From contig NZ_CP097478.1 of assembly GCF_024029915.1 (NCBI RefSeq), positions 806,001 through 870,000 of the forward strand: a DNA stretch of 64,000 nt, read 5' to 3'. This DNA is from Fructilactobacillus ixorae. GTDB taxonomy: Bacteria > Bacillota > Bacilli > Lactobacillales > Lactobacillaceae. The notes under the pieces were generated by a model. It was not told the origin of the DNA and ran no database searches. It saw only the letters and a list, made by a program, of their open reading frames with translations. This document shows positions 47,384 through 56,092 of the stretch, piece by piece; the first letter of the stretch is position 1; the number at the start of each line of letters is the position of its first letter. The translations under genes were made by a program, and so were the position numbers.

Positions 47384-48840
47384 ATGCGGGGCCGATGGTC
47401 CAACCAGTTAACGACCGCAGCAGCAACCACTAAAAGCGCGGCAACCAGAAAGACGTTGTGTAACGCCCCATACAAGATTTCCTTGAGCTGTGGCAGTAAG
47501 TGAGCTGCTAAATGCTTAGCCGTTTTGGGGTTAATCAGTTCGTTCATTAACTTTAGACTGGTTTGCGGGTGTGTTGCTACTCCATGGCTCATGGAGGTAT
47601 TCATTACGATTCCAAACACTGAGATCATCAAGGTTTGCCCGAGCGTCCGACTCAAAGTATTAAAGGACGAAGCAACCCCGATTTGATCATCAGCAACCTC
47701 ATTTTGTACGGTTACAGATGCATTGGTAATGCACAGCCCAAACCCAATGCCTAACACCCCAGAGATGATGAAAAATAACCAAAAGGGGGTTGTAATCGGC
47801 GCAACGATCGACGCAAGACTCCCAGTCCCAATGAAAATCAGGCTTAGATAGGTAATCAGTTGGGGCCGGAATTTCACCAGTAACTTACCAGTCCAAAATG
47901 ATCCAATGATCCACATAATCGAACTCGGGGTAATCGCAAAGCCGGCCATGGTTGCCGGTAATCCGAGGATTCCCTGGGTCCAATCAGGAAGGTAAACTTC
48001 ATAAGCAAAGATAAATCCACTAATCAGTGCTGCAATTAAATTCTGAGTAACAAAGGTCCGCTGCTTAAACATGGCGAGGGGGATGATGGGATCGGCTGCC
48101 CGGCGTTCCTGGCGAACAAACCACCCCAAGCCCACGGTTGCCACCACGATGCATCCAGCAATCAAGGCCCAGTTCAGTGGTTGTTCCCCTAACAATTGAA
48201 AGAGCTCCATGATGGCTAATAACACGATGGCGATCAACACGACCCCACCGTAGTCAATTCGACTGGTTCGTTTGGTAACCGGTTCTACCAAGAACCACCA
48301 AATTAACCCAATCGTCACCAGCCCAATCGGTACGTTCACAAAGAAAATCCAGTGCCAGGATAACTGGTCTACAATAAAGCCCCCTAATAAGGGAGCTACA
48401 ATCGATGCAATTCCCCAGGCCGAACCTAGTAACCCGACCACGTCCGCCCGGCGCTCAAAGGGATAGAGGTCCGCAACAATCGTAAATGAAACCGGCATGA
48501 TGACTCCCGCGCCAACTCCTTGCACCGCCCGCCACATGATTAAGGTGATCATCCGATCGGACATCCCAGAAAACATGGATCCAACCGTAAACACGATGAG
48601 CCCAAAAATAAAGACCCGTTTGCGGCCCAGTTGATCGGCTAACTTTCCGTAAATCGGGGTCGCAATTGCGTTGGTCAATAGGAAAATGGAAAAGACCCAG
48701 TTCATTAAGGAAACTCCGTGCAAATCACCAACAATGGTAGGCATGGCCGTCGCAACAATTGTCCCTTCCACGGCACTCATAAAGGTGGCAATGAAGAGGG
48801 CAATTGTCACCACCCGAACGTTTGTGACTCGTTTTTTCAT
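47380..48840 (-). CDS. MFS transporter, DHA2/EmrB-QacA family (14 membrane segments)
   Basis: A drug:H+ antiporter-type protein of 486 residues. Motif A is KLADQLGRKRVF, motif D1 is ATFMSAVEGTIVATAMPTI and motif C is GSAWGIASIVAPLLGG. The last membrane segment lies at the C-terminus. Fourteen hydrophobic segments separate it from the 12-segment exporters. Substrate unknown. It lies 64 bp after the metK terminator. Confidence 0.92.
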   Translation of the reverse strand: MKKRVTNVRVVTIALFIATFMSAVEGTIVATAMPTIVGDLHGVSLMNWVFSIFLLTNAIATPIYGKLADQLGRKRVFIFGLIVFTVGSMFSGMSDRMITLIMWRAVQGVGAGVIMPVSFTIVADLYPFERRADVVGLLGSAWGIASIVAPLLGGFIVDQLSWHWIFFVNVPIGLVTIGLIWWFLVEPVTKRTSRIDYGGVVLIAIVLLAIMELFQLLGEQPLNWALIAGCIVVATVGLGWFVRQERRAADPIIPLAMFKQRTFVTQNLIAALISGFIFAYEVYLPDWTQGILGLPATMAGFAITPSSIMWIIGSFWTGKLLVKFRPQLITYLSLIFIGTGSLASIVAPITTPFWLFFIISGVLGIGFGLCITNASVTVQNEVADDQIGVASSFNTLSRTLGQTLMISVFGIVMNTSMSHGVATHPQTSLKLMNELINPKTAKHLAAHLLPQLKEILYGALHNVFLVAALLVVAAAVVNWLDHRPRI

Positions 48841-48864
48841 TCGACTACTTCACTCCTTTCTGAC

Positions 48865-48888
48865 TAAAAAAACGACCCTCTCGGATCG
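48865..48888 (-). terminator. metK terminator
   Basis: On the minus strand CGATCC-GAGA-GGGTCG (one wobble pair) is followed by eight T. Confidence 0.82.
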
Positions 48889-48904
48889 ACTTTCTTAGTT
48901 TAAC

Positions 48905-50098
48905 TTAATTCTTTTTTACCGCATCCTGCAACTGTGCAACCCGGTCAGTGTGTTCCCATGGTAAATCAATATCATCGCGACCAAAGTGACCATAAGTAGC
49001 AGTTTGTTCGTAGATTGGTCGTTGCAAGTCTAACATCTTAATAATGCCCGCAGGCCGTAAATCAAAGGTTTGGCGAATTGCAGCAATCAACTCTAGTTCC
49101 GAATAATCAGACGTATTGAAGGTGTCAACTTCAATCGACACCGGTTCGGCGACCCCAATTGCATATGCCAACTGAATTTCTACCCGATGGGCCAACCCAG
49201 CGGCTACCAAATTCTTAGCAATGTAACGAGCGGCATAACTAGCAGAGCGATCCACCTTGGTGGCGTCCTTTCCAGAAAAGGCTCCCCCACCGTGGTGGGC
49301 GGAGCCACCGTAAGTATCAACAATGATTTTACGACCGGTTAAACCGGCGTCCCCATTTGGTCCACCAATCACGAATTTCCCGGTTGGGTTAATCAGGTAT
49401 TTCGTCTCGGCATCCAAATCCTGGGCAGGAATCACCTGTTTGATAATCTTATTAATCACATCCGTCCGAATTTGCGCCTGCGAAACGTCTGGATCATGTT
49501 GGGTACTCAATACCACCGTATCAACCCGCAGTGGTTGTCCCTGTTCGTCAAATTCGACCGTCACTTCGGCCTTCGCATCCGGACGCAAGTAGCTTAGTTC
49601 GCCACTTTTACGGACCTGGGCTGTTTTACGCATTAATTGGTGCGCTAACGAAATTGGTAAAGGCATCAATTCTGGCGTCTCGTCAGTCGCATACCCAAAC
49701 ATAATTCCCTGATCCCCGGCCCCAATTTGGTCCAGGGGATCAGCTTGGCCAGCCCGGGTTTCTTCGGATTCATCAACCCCCTGCGCAATGTCTGGTGATT
49801 GTTCGTCGATTGAAACCAACACCGCAACGTTATCAGCATCAAAGCCGTACGCGGGGTTGTCATACCCAATCTTGCGGATGGTATCGCGCACAATTTCGCG
49901 GATATTAACATCCGCGGTCGTTGAGACTTCTCCAAAGACCAACACTAACCCCGTAGTAACCGACGTTTCACAGGCCACTCGGGCTTGCGGATCTTGTTTT
50001 AAAATAGCATCCAAGATCGCATCACTAATATGATCGGCAATTTTATCTGGATGTCCTTCTGAAACTGATTCAGAAGTAAATAAATGTTTTTCACTCAT
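48905..50098 (-). CDS. metK: S-adenosylmethionine synthetase
   Basis: MetK makes SAM from methionine and ATP. The 397-residue protein has [15 protein letters not shown] (ATP/substrate loop, about 13-27), the [12 protein letters not shown] motif and the [16 protein letters not shown] phosphate loop. It is under an SMK (SAM-III) riboswitch that hides the ribosome site when SAM is bound. It is followed by a terminator. Confidence 0.99.
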   Translation of the reverse strand: MSEKHLFTSESVSEGHPDKIADHISDAILDAILKQDPQARVACETSVTTGLVLVFGEVSTTADVNIREIVRDTIRKIGYDNPAYGFDADNVAVLVSIDEQSPDIAQGVDESEETRAGQADPLDQIGAGDQGIMFGYATDETPELMPLPISLAHQLMRKTAQVRKSGELSYLRPDAKAEVTVEFDEQGQPLRVDTVVLSTQHDPDVSQAQIRTDVINKIIKQVIPAQDLDAETKYLINPTGKFVIGGPNGDAGLTGRKIIVDTYGGSAHHGGGAFSGKDATKVDRSASYAARYIAKNLVAAGLAHRVEIQLAYAIGVAEPVSIEVDTFNTSDYSELELIAAIRQTFDLRPAGIIKMLDLQRPIYEQTATYGHFGRDDIDLPWEHTDRVAQLQDAVKKN

Positions 50099-50102
50099 CT
50101 GA

Positions 50103-50165
50103 TTTTCCCCCTAATGGTTTTGGTTACAAGGCAGCTTCACTTTACGTGAATCCTATCGGGAACAT
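50103..50165 (-). ncRNA. SMK box (SAM-III) riboswitch
   Basis: The minus strand reads GTTCCCGATAGGAT, a variable stem (TTCACGTAAAGTGAA), GCTGCCTTGTAACC and AGGGGGAA just before metK. This follows the SMK box of lactic acid bacteria, in which the GTTCCC side pairs with the Shine-Dalgarno GGGGGAA when SAM is bound. Control is translational. Confidence 0.92.
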
Positions 50166-50260
50166 ACTCATAACTATTTTATCCTATCACAAGTTTTCCT
50201 AAATAAGTAGTTGAAGCCCACGAAAAAGTCCACTAAGATTAAGTTATTGAGGTAAATACT

Positions 50261-50956
50261 ATGAAAAAATACGTAAATTTCTGCATGCACTACCGCTGGT
50301 GGTGGGAAAATTTGTTCTATCTCATCCTTACCATCATCGTTTGGAACCTAGCGGCCAACCGCCCTTCGAGTTCGGCCCCGACCTTTCAGACGAGTTGTTT
50401 TCTGATCATGGAGCTGGCCTGGGCTGGCAGTTGCCTAGTTTTCTTACGCAAATGGGACGTCCGCCTCACCATCATCTTGACCGGCAGCGCCGTCCTGCTG
50501 GCGTTGCTCTCCCGCTTGCCGGGGATTCTGATTTGGGCAACCATGTTTTATGCCGTGGTTAGCGTGGCCCTACGCGTTCCACGCCTGGCGCTTCATAACC
50601 AGTACGGCTTGTTCTGTTTCGCCCTGATCAACGCTGTTATTCCGGCAGCGTCCTTAAACTTGTTAACCAGTCAATATTTAGAGCGAAGTACCCTCTTAAA
50701 CATCGGAATTCTCCTGACCCTGTACTTCCTCTTTTACGCCCTACGCTTTACGAACGAACTGGCACATCCTAGTAACGTCCTCTTCATTTTCTGGTTTGCA
50801 GGCTTAATCCTAGCAAACTTTCCGCTCCTAAAGGACAGTTTATTAATTGCCCTCGTGCTCCTGGCCTACGGGGGCCAAATCTTTCTCCGTAACGAGCGCC
50901 AGCGGATTTGCTTATTAGCTTTCTTTGTCATTGCCTTAATCGCATTCATCAATTAA
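50261..50956 (+). CDS. Hypothetical integral membrane protein
   Basis: I do not recognise this 231-residue protein. It has about eight hydrophobic segments joined by very short loops. The N-terminus is basic with an aromatic cluster (HYRWWWENLFY). No catalytic motif is visible. GAGGT lies eight bases before the ATG and a strong terminator follows, so it is a single-gene unit between metK (divergent) and the ABC transporter (convergent). Confidence 0.75.
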   Translation: MKKYVNFCMHYRWWWENLFYLILTIIVWNLAANRPSSSAPTFQTSCFLIMELAWAGSCLVFLRKWDVRLTIILTGSAVLLALLSRLPGILIWATMFYAVVSVALRVPRLALHNQYGLFCFALINAVIPAASLNLLTSQYLERSTLLNIGILLTLYFLFYALRFTNELAHPSNVLFIFWFAGLILANFPLLKDSLLIALVLLAYGGQIFLRNERQRICLLAFFVIALIAFIN

Positions 50957-50969
50957 ATTTTGACAAACT

Positions 50970-51003
50970 AAAACCAGCAGTCCTCGATGGGACTGCTGGT
51001 TTT
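50970..51003. terminator. Convergent terminator
   Basis: A 14-bp perfect stem (AAAACCAGCAGTCC / GGACTGCTGGTTTT) with a 6-base loop and T tract, shared by the membrane protein gene and the ABC operon. Confidence 0.92.
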
Positions 51004-51013
51004 TTATTTCACG

Positions 51014-51751
51014 CTAATTCAAAGAAATTCCCTGCAAAAAATTAGTTACCCGTGGAGTGGGATGGGCAAAGAAATCAGCACAGGAACCATCAAACTGCAG
51101 TTGCCCGTCTTCTAGGAACAGAATCTTATCGGCCGCATTCTTGGCAAACTGCATGTTGTGAGTTACGACAATCATCGATTGCCCTTCACCAGCCAATTGT
51201 TCCAACATCTTTAAAACCTGCGTTTCCATCTCTGGATCTAGCGCACTGGTCGGTTCATCTAACAAGATGTACTTGGGATGAACCGCGAGCGCCCGACAGA
51301 TTGAAATCCGTTGCTGCTGCCCTCCCGATAACTCCTGGGGATAAACATCCGCATAGTCAGCGAGCCCCACTTCCTTCAATAACGCCCGGGCTTGCGTTTC
51401 CGCTTGCTCTTTTGGCACCTTTTGCACGTAAATTGGAGCCACCGTGATATTTTGGAGAATCGTTAAATTAGGAAAGAGATTCCAATTTTGAAACACCATA
51501 CTAGTTTGATCACGAAGTTCGTGCTTAGTCTTTTTATCAACCGGTCGGGCAAAATCAACCTGCAGGTCATCCAGTGCTAGAGTCCCAGCATCTGGTTGAA
51601 CCAAGAGGTCTAATGACCGGAGTAGGGTGGTCTTTCCCGATCCCGATGGGCCCACGATCACCGTGGTTTGGTGTTCGGGAAATTCGGTACTAATCCCCTG
51701 TAACACAGGTTTCGACCCAAAATTTTTTTGAATGTCATTAATTTTAAACAC
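51014..51751 (-). CDS. Amino acid (probably cystine) ABC transporter, ATP-binding protein
   Basis: A polar amino acid importer ATPase of 245 residues. Walker A is GPSGSGKTT, the Q-loop is MVFQNWNLFPN, the signature is LSGGQQQR, Walker B is ILLDEPTSALD, and the H-loop is VVTHNM. The frame is open to 51826 inside the permease gene, but the GTG at 51751 overlaps the permease stop codon by one base and follows AGGGGG. Translation is therefore likely coupled. It is the last gene of the binding protein-permease-ATPase operon. Confidence 0.93.
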   Translation of the reverse strand: MFKINDIQKNFGSKPVLQGISTEFPEHQTTVIVGPSGSGKTTLLRSLDLLVQPDAGTLALDDLQVDFARPVDKKTKHELRDQTSMVFQNWNLFPNLTILQNITVAPIYVQKVPKEQAETQARALLKEVGLADYADVYPQELSGGQQQRISICRALAVHPKYILLDEPTSALDPEMETQVLKMLEQLAGEGQSMIVVTHNMQFAKNAADKILFLEDGQLQFDGSCADFFAHPTPRVTNFLQGISLN

Positions 51752-52446
51752 TAGTTGGCAGCCCCCTTCAGATAACGTGATGACCGTTTTTCCAAGTAGT
51801 GTTGCAGGACATTTAAGATCGAACACAAAATGGCATACAGAACCGCAACTTCCATGTACATTAACAACGGTTCAAAGTTTTGCGCTGCAATCTGTTGGCT
51901 AACTTGAAACATTTCGGCAATCGTAATCGTACTTGCTAACGACGTATCTTTGACTAAACCAATAAATTCGTTGGAAAGTGGTGGCAAAGCCGTCCGTAGC
52001 GCCTGGGGAATGATGAAATGCCACAACGTCTGGGGCGTTGAAAAGCCCAAGGTGTAGGCTGCTTCCCACTGATCCTCATTAACCGACTGTAACGCAGCTC
52101 GAATGGTTTCTGACCCGTAGGCCCCCATGTTAAGCGAAAAACCAATCAGCGCCGCAATGAATGGTGCTAACTTAATCCCCACTGACGGGAGTCCAAAGAA
52201 AATGATAAATAATTGAACTAGTAACGGCGTTGACCGAAAGGCCCATACGTAAAAACTGATTACTGCCCGAAACGAAACCCAGGCCGCATGGCCAACTGGT
52301 CCCAGGTTCGGTTTTAGCGTTCGAATCAAAGCGACGATAAATGCAATAACCATCCCAAATGCGAAGGAAATCAGTGCTAAGGGAATCGTGAACTTCACCA
52401 TCGCCGTCAACAAACTGGGGAGCGATGACGTAATAATCTCAAGCAT
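51751..52446 (-). CDS. Amino acid (probably cystine) ABC transporter, permease
   Basis: A HisM/GlnP-type permease of 231 residues with about five membrane segments. The EAA-like loop reads AAYTLGFSTPQTLWHFIIPQ (about 130-150), which contacts the ATPase. It lies 13 bp after the binding protein gene. One protein should form a homodimer, because only one permease gene is present. Confidence 0.93.
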   Translation of the reverse strand: MLEIITSSLPSLLTAMVKFTIPLALISFAFGMVIAFIVALIRTLKPNLGPVGHAAWVSFRAVISFYVWAFRSTPLLVQLFIIFFGLPSVGIKLAPFIAALIGFSLNMGAYGSETIRAALQSVNEDQWEAAYTLGFSTPQTLWHFIIPQALRTALPPLSNEFIGLVKDTSLASTITIAEMFQVSQQIAAQNFEPLLMYMEVAVLYAILCSILNVLQHYLEKRSSRYLKGAAN

Positions 52447-52459
52447 CCTTAATCAACCC

Positions 52460-53233
52460 CTACTTTTCTGTAATATCAGTCCCGAAGTACTTCATGGACA
52501 ACCGTTTTAAAGTTCCATCTTTACGTTCGGACTTGATGGCTTTGTCCATCTTCGCTTGTAACTTAGCGTTCTTTTTATTCATCATTGGAGCGATGGCACT
52601 AGTTTTAATTTCACTATCAGGAATTACTTTGTAAGTTAAGTCCGTATCTTGATGACTCTTCTTCCAGTATTCAAATGCTTCGCGGGAGTTTACGGCTCCA
52701 ACTACCCGGCCCTGGTCAATCATGTCCATTGATGTTTGAAAGTCGGGGGAAGACACCGGCGTTGCGCCTAGTTTCTTCGCGTTGTTAAAGTTATCGGTTC
52801 CCGTTCCTTCAGCAACTTTTTTGCCTTTCAAATCCTTAGCAGACTTAATGGGACCGTCCTGTTTGGTAATCAAGATGGACTTCGAGTAAATGTACGGCGT
52901 TGCAAACCGGAACTTCTTTTGCCGATCCGGATTTTCAGCCATGTTATTGAAAATAACGTCATAGTTGTTTGAATTCAAACCAGCAATCAACGAATCCCAG
53001 CCGGTCGTTACAAACTTCGGTTTCAAGCCCATTCGTTTAGCCGTTTCCTTGGCTAAATCAACTTCAAACCCAGTTAACTTGCCGTTTTGCCGGTAAGAAT
53101 AAGGAGCATAGGTTCCTTCCAACCCAACGGTCAGGGTGTTCGGCGTTTTTGTTTCCGCTTGCTTTTGTCCACAAGCCGCGAGGACTAATGCAGATAAACC
53201 TGCCATTAAAATTAAAGACCATTTCTTTTTCAT
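52460..53233 (-). CDS. Amino acid (probably cystine) ABC transporter, substrate-binding lipoprotein
   Basis: A 257-residue solute-binding protein of family 3. The lipobox LAAC puts the lipid on Cys21. The mature domain begins LTVGLEGTYAPYSYRQNGKL and includes GFEVDLAKETAKRMG and WDSLIAGLNSNNYDVIFNNM. The pattern resembles TcyA-type cystine-binding proteins, but substrate is not proven. First gene of the three-gene importer operon. Confidence 0.92.
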   Translation of the reverse strand: MKKKWSLILMAGLSALVLAACGQKQAETKTPNTLTVGLEGTYAPYSYRQNGKLTGFEVDLAKETAKRMGLKPKFVTTGWDSLIAGLNSNNYDVIFNNMAENPDRQKKFRFATPYIYSKSILITKQDGPIKSAKDLKGKKVAEGTGTDNFNNAKKLGATPVSSPDFQTSMDMIDQGRVVGAVNSREAFEYWKKSHQDTDLTYKVIPDSEIKTSAIAPMMNKKNAKLQAKMDKAIKSERKDGTLKRLSMKYFGTDITEK

Positions 53234-53271
53234 GATTCACACTCCATTTACTTATTTTTTGTACGTGCTCG

Positions 53272-53277
53272 ATTATA
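53272..53277 (-). promoter_or_regulatory. -10 box of the amino acid importer operon
   Basis: A perfect TATAAT on the minus strand 38 bp upstream of the binding-protein start; the -35 box (TGGTAA at 17 bp) is weak. Confidence 0.55.
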
Positions 53278-53343
53278 CCGAATCTAACCACAAATTACCA
53301 TTTTTAACTTCCTATAACAGCTAACTTCCAAAGAAGTTGCCTG

Positions 53344-54633
53344 TTACTTTGTCGTTTTCGTAGTTGCAGCCGGAGCTTCGGGGGAATTGGTGCGGGGCAA
53401 AATTAAGTTTAACCCAATTCCCATCACGGTTGCTAAGGCGACCCCCGTGAACTGGAACGTACCCAGTTGCAGGTAGGCATTCCCCACCCCGATGACTAAG
53501 ACGACCGATGCAATCATCAAATTCCGCTTTTGGTTTAAATCCAAGTGATTATCAATCATTACCTTAATTCCACTGGAAGCAATTGTTCCAAACAGGAGAA
53601 AACTAATTCCACCGATTACCGGCAGCGGCATCTGCATGATCAACACGTTCAACTTATTCACGAACGCAAAGGCCATCGCAAAGAGGGCGGCTCCAATAAT
53701 TACATAGACACTGTAAACCTTTGTAATGGCCATCACTCCGATGTTTTCTCCATAGCTAGTTACAGCGGGGCCGCCCAGTAACCCCGCTGCTAGCGAAGCA
53801 GCCCCGTCCCCAGCCAACGTCCGATTTAATCCGGGATCCTTAAAGAAGTTCCGTTGGGTTAGTTCGCCCAGAACCATCAGGTGTCCCATGTGTTCTGTCA
53901 TGGTGACAAAGGCAATCGGTGCCATCACTAAGATGGCGTTCCATTCTAAGTGGAACCCCTTTTCCGTCCCTAGTAATTCAAAGTGTGGAACCCTGAACCA
54001 GGGAGCAGCAGCAATTGCATGTAAGTCAACTAGCCCGCAGGCCATGGAAATTAAATACCCTACGACAATCGCTAGTAAAACTGGAATCATTCCCAAAAAG
54101 CCCTTCAGTTTCATGTTAAAGAAAATCGCCAAGCAGAGCGTTGCTAACGCAATCAGAAAGTAAGTCAGATCATAGTGATTGTTTTTCAGCATGGCATCCT
54201 GGGCAGCTGCTCCGGCAAGCGACAGCCCAATTACGATGACAATTGGTCCCACAACAATTGGAGGTAACAGGTGGTCAATCCAGTTGGTTCCAAGCAACCA
54301 CACGACCGCCGCCACGATGAGATATACCACCCCAACCGCAATCACTCCCTGTTGCACTCCAGCAATCCCGGTCGTTTTCATAAGCGCCAGCATCGGGGTA
54401 ATGAACGCAAAACTCGATCCCATGTACGCAGGAATTTTCCCCTTTGTAATGAGAATGTGTAACAGCGTCCCAATCCCCGAGGCAAAGAGGGCGATGCTAG
54501 GACTCAGACCCACTAACAGCGGGACGATCACCGTACTTCCAAACATTGAAAACATGTGCTGTAAAGACAACCCAATCCAGGCTAGGCCACTCGGTTTATC
54601 ATGAATGTCTAACTTAATTTCCTCATTTTTCAC
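53344..54633 (-). CDS. Uracil permease (UraA/PyrP)
   Basis: A nucleobase:cation symporter-2 family protein of 429 residues with about fourteen membrane segments. It has the uracil-permease motif GGPAVTSYGENIGVMAITKVYS (about 280-300) and the conserved IAFVTMTEHMGHL helix. The start is GTG at 54633 with AGGAGG eight bases upstream. An attenuator-like leader precedes it, consistent with pyrimidine control. Confidence 0.93.
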   Translation of the reverse strand: MKNEEIKLDIHDKPSGLAWIGLSLQHMFSMFGSTVIVPLLVGLSPSIALFASGIGTLLHILITKGKIPAYMGSSFAFITPMLALMKTTGIAGVQQGVIAVGVVYLIVAAVVWLLGTNWIDHLLPPIVVGPIVIVIGLSLAGAAAQDAMLKNNHYDLTYFLIALATLCLAIFFNMKLKGFLGMIPVLLAIVVGYLISMACGLVDLHAIAAAPWFRVPHFELLGTEKGFHLEWNAILVMAPIAFVTMTEHMGHLMVLGELTQRNFFKDPGLNRTLAGDGAASLAAGLLGGPAVTSYGENIGVMAITKVYSVYVIIGAALFAMAFAFVNKLNVLIMQMPLPVIGGISFLLFGTIASSGIKVMIDNHLDLNQKRNLMIASVVLVIGVGNAYLQLGTFQFTGVALATVMGIGLNLILPRTNSPEAPAATTKTTK

Positions 54634-54655
54634 GGCAACTTCCTCCTACTAAAAA

Positions 54656-54734
54656 ATCCGGTTGCCAGTGACAACCGGATTCGAATCCAGCTCCGCTGGA
54701 TTACTCACCATTCATCACTTACGGTCTCACTGGG
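54656..54734 (-). promoter_or_regulatory. Probable PyrR-type attenuator of the uracil permease gene
   Basis: The leader contains CCCAGTGAGACC (minus strand, 54723-54734), close to the PyrR-binding loop consensus UCCNGNGAGGY with one mismatch. A second hairpin (AATCCAGC / GCTGGATT) follows. A terminator stem ATCCGGTTG / CAACCGGAT (54656-54680) with six T ends just before the ribosome site. This order fits PyrR-mediated attenuation with UMP, but the antiterminator pairing was not worked out. Confidence 0.55.
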
Positions 54735-54761
54735 CCAGTTTAAAGTTCCATCTTTAAAACT

Positions 54762-54790
54762 AATTTAACTGTTTCTTAGAAGCCTGTCAA
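54762..54790 (-). promoter_or_regulatory. Promoter of the uracil permease unit
   Basis: TTGACA, 17 bp and TAAATT on the minus strand. The -35 hexamer contains the mvaS stop codon. Confidence 0.7.
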
Positions 54791-55968
54791 TCTGCATTTT
54801 CCAGTCGGCGCTGGTACTGCCGCTTGTTGTCAACCACGCCGGTAAACACAAATTCAGCTCCATCCGGAGCGGGATCAATGGTTACGTTCGCGGTATTAAA
54901 GGTCGGCCACTGAGTAAACCATTCCTCATACTGATCAACATCCAACCGGGTGCGCTGCGCGAGGGCTGCTTCAATCCGGCTACGCCGTTGCGTATCACGA
55001 AATCCTGGTTGGACGGTCCCTACAAAGAATTCACCCTGCGCACCAGAGCCATAGCTAAACAGTCCAACCTTTGCCCCGGCCGAGAGACCCGTAGTCTGGT
55101 CTAATAGTGAGAGCAGACTTAGATACAGCGAGCCAGTATATAGATTTCCTACCTGCCGGTTATAAACCCGACTGGCTTCAAATTCACTCAACCACTGCGT
55201 CTGTTGGGCAGCAGAAACTTCGGGTAAAAGCGTTCGGAGGGCTTTTAACCCCAGCTTGGTGTAGGGCAAGTGAAACGTTAACGCCTGTAAATCAGTTAAC
55301 GAACACTGCTCCTGCTCACAATAAGCATGAACCGTTTTTAAAAAGAACTGCTGGTAAATATCGTTGGAATAGTGACCATCCACCAGGGCTTCCTTCCGGT
55401 TCAAGGGGCGCCAAAAGTCCATGATGTCATCAGAGTAAACACTGCTGTTAGTACTCAGGGCAAGGGTCCGGGGATTAGCACTGATCGTCATGGCAACGGC
55501 CCCGCTTCCCTGCGTTACTTCGCCGGCAGTCTGCAGACCATACCGAGCGACATCCGTTCCAACCACTAGCGCCTGCTGGTCGGGGTGGTTTTTCACGAAC
55601 TCCTTCGCCATTTGGATCCCCGCGGTTGCTCCATAGCAGGCCTGTTTGATTTCAAAGGCCCGGGCGCTCCGTGGTAATCCTAACAAGTTTTGCAGGTAAA
55701 TTGCGCCCGACTTGGAGTTATCCACCCCACTTTCGCTTCCAAAGATAATCAGTGAGATCTGCTGCCGATTGGTCGCATCCAAAATGGGACTCGCCGCATT
55801 GGCAGCCATGGTGACTGCATCTTGGGACTGCGGAATCACCGCTTGTTGCGCCTGGCCGATCCCCACTAGATACTTCTGCGGGTCTTCGTTCCGAGCCCGC
55901 GCTAAATCAACTAAATCCAAGTAGTAGGCCGGAGTATAAAACCCCAGCTTATCAATTCCCACGTTCAT
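54787..55968 (-). CDS. mvaS: Hydroxymethylglutaryl-CoA synthase
   Basis: HMG-CoA synthase condenses acetyl-CoA and acetoacetyl-CoA in the mevalonate pathway, which feeds isoprenoids such as the UppS product. The protein has Glu79 (FGSESGVDNSKS), catalytic Cys111 (IKQACYGATA) and His233 (LTFHLPYTK). The frame extends to 56076, but GGAGTG lies nine bases before the ATG at 55968 (MNVGIDKLGFYTP, 393 residues). It is followed directly by the uracil permease promoter. Confidence 0.96.
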   Translation of the reverse strand: MNVGIDKLGFYTPAYYLDLVDLARARNEDPQKYLVGIGQAQQAVIPQSQDAVTMAANAASPILDATNRQQISLIIFGSESGVDNSKSGAIYLQNLLGLPRSARAFEIKQACYGATAGIQMAKEFVKNHPDQQALVVGTDVARYGLQTAGEVTQGSGAVAMTISANPRTLALSTNSSVYSDDIMDFWRPLNRKEALVDGHYSNDIYQQFFLKTVHAYCEQEQCSLTDLQALTFHLPYTKLGLKALRTLLPEVSAAQQTQWLSEFEASRVYNRQVGNLYTGSLYLSLLSLLDQTTGLSAGAKVGLFSYGSGAQGEFFVGTVQPGFRDTQRRSRIEAALAQRTRLDVDQYEEWFTQWPTFNTANVTIDPAPDGAEFVFTGVVDNKRQYQRRLENAD

Positions 55969-56002
55969 TTTGATCACTCCATCGCTTTGATTAAATACCT
56001 TA

Positions 56003-56031
56003 ATTCTACCGATAAATGCTCCCAATGGCAA
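56003..56031 (-). promoter_or_regulatory. Promoter of mvaS
   Basis: TTGCCA, 17 bp and TAGAAT on the minus strand, about 35 bp upstream of the start. Confidence 0.75.
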
Positions 56032-56066
56032 AAAAGACGGTAGCTCTGGTGCCGGAAACAGCAAAA

Positions 56067-56087
56067 AAGCCCGCATCCAGCGGGCTT
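56067..56087 (-). terminator. Terminator after the aminotransferase gene
   Basis: AAGCCCGC-TGGAT-GCGGGCTT stem with a run of T on the minus strand. Confidence 0.9.
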
Positions 56088-56092
56088 AATCA

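Noticed and set aside
53300..53345. Terminator after the uracil permease gene (AACAG-AACTTC stem)
   Set aside because: The stem is imperfect with an internal mismatch and has no T tract. It may be a weak stop but was not listed.
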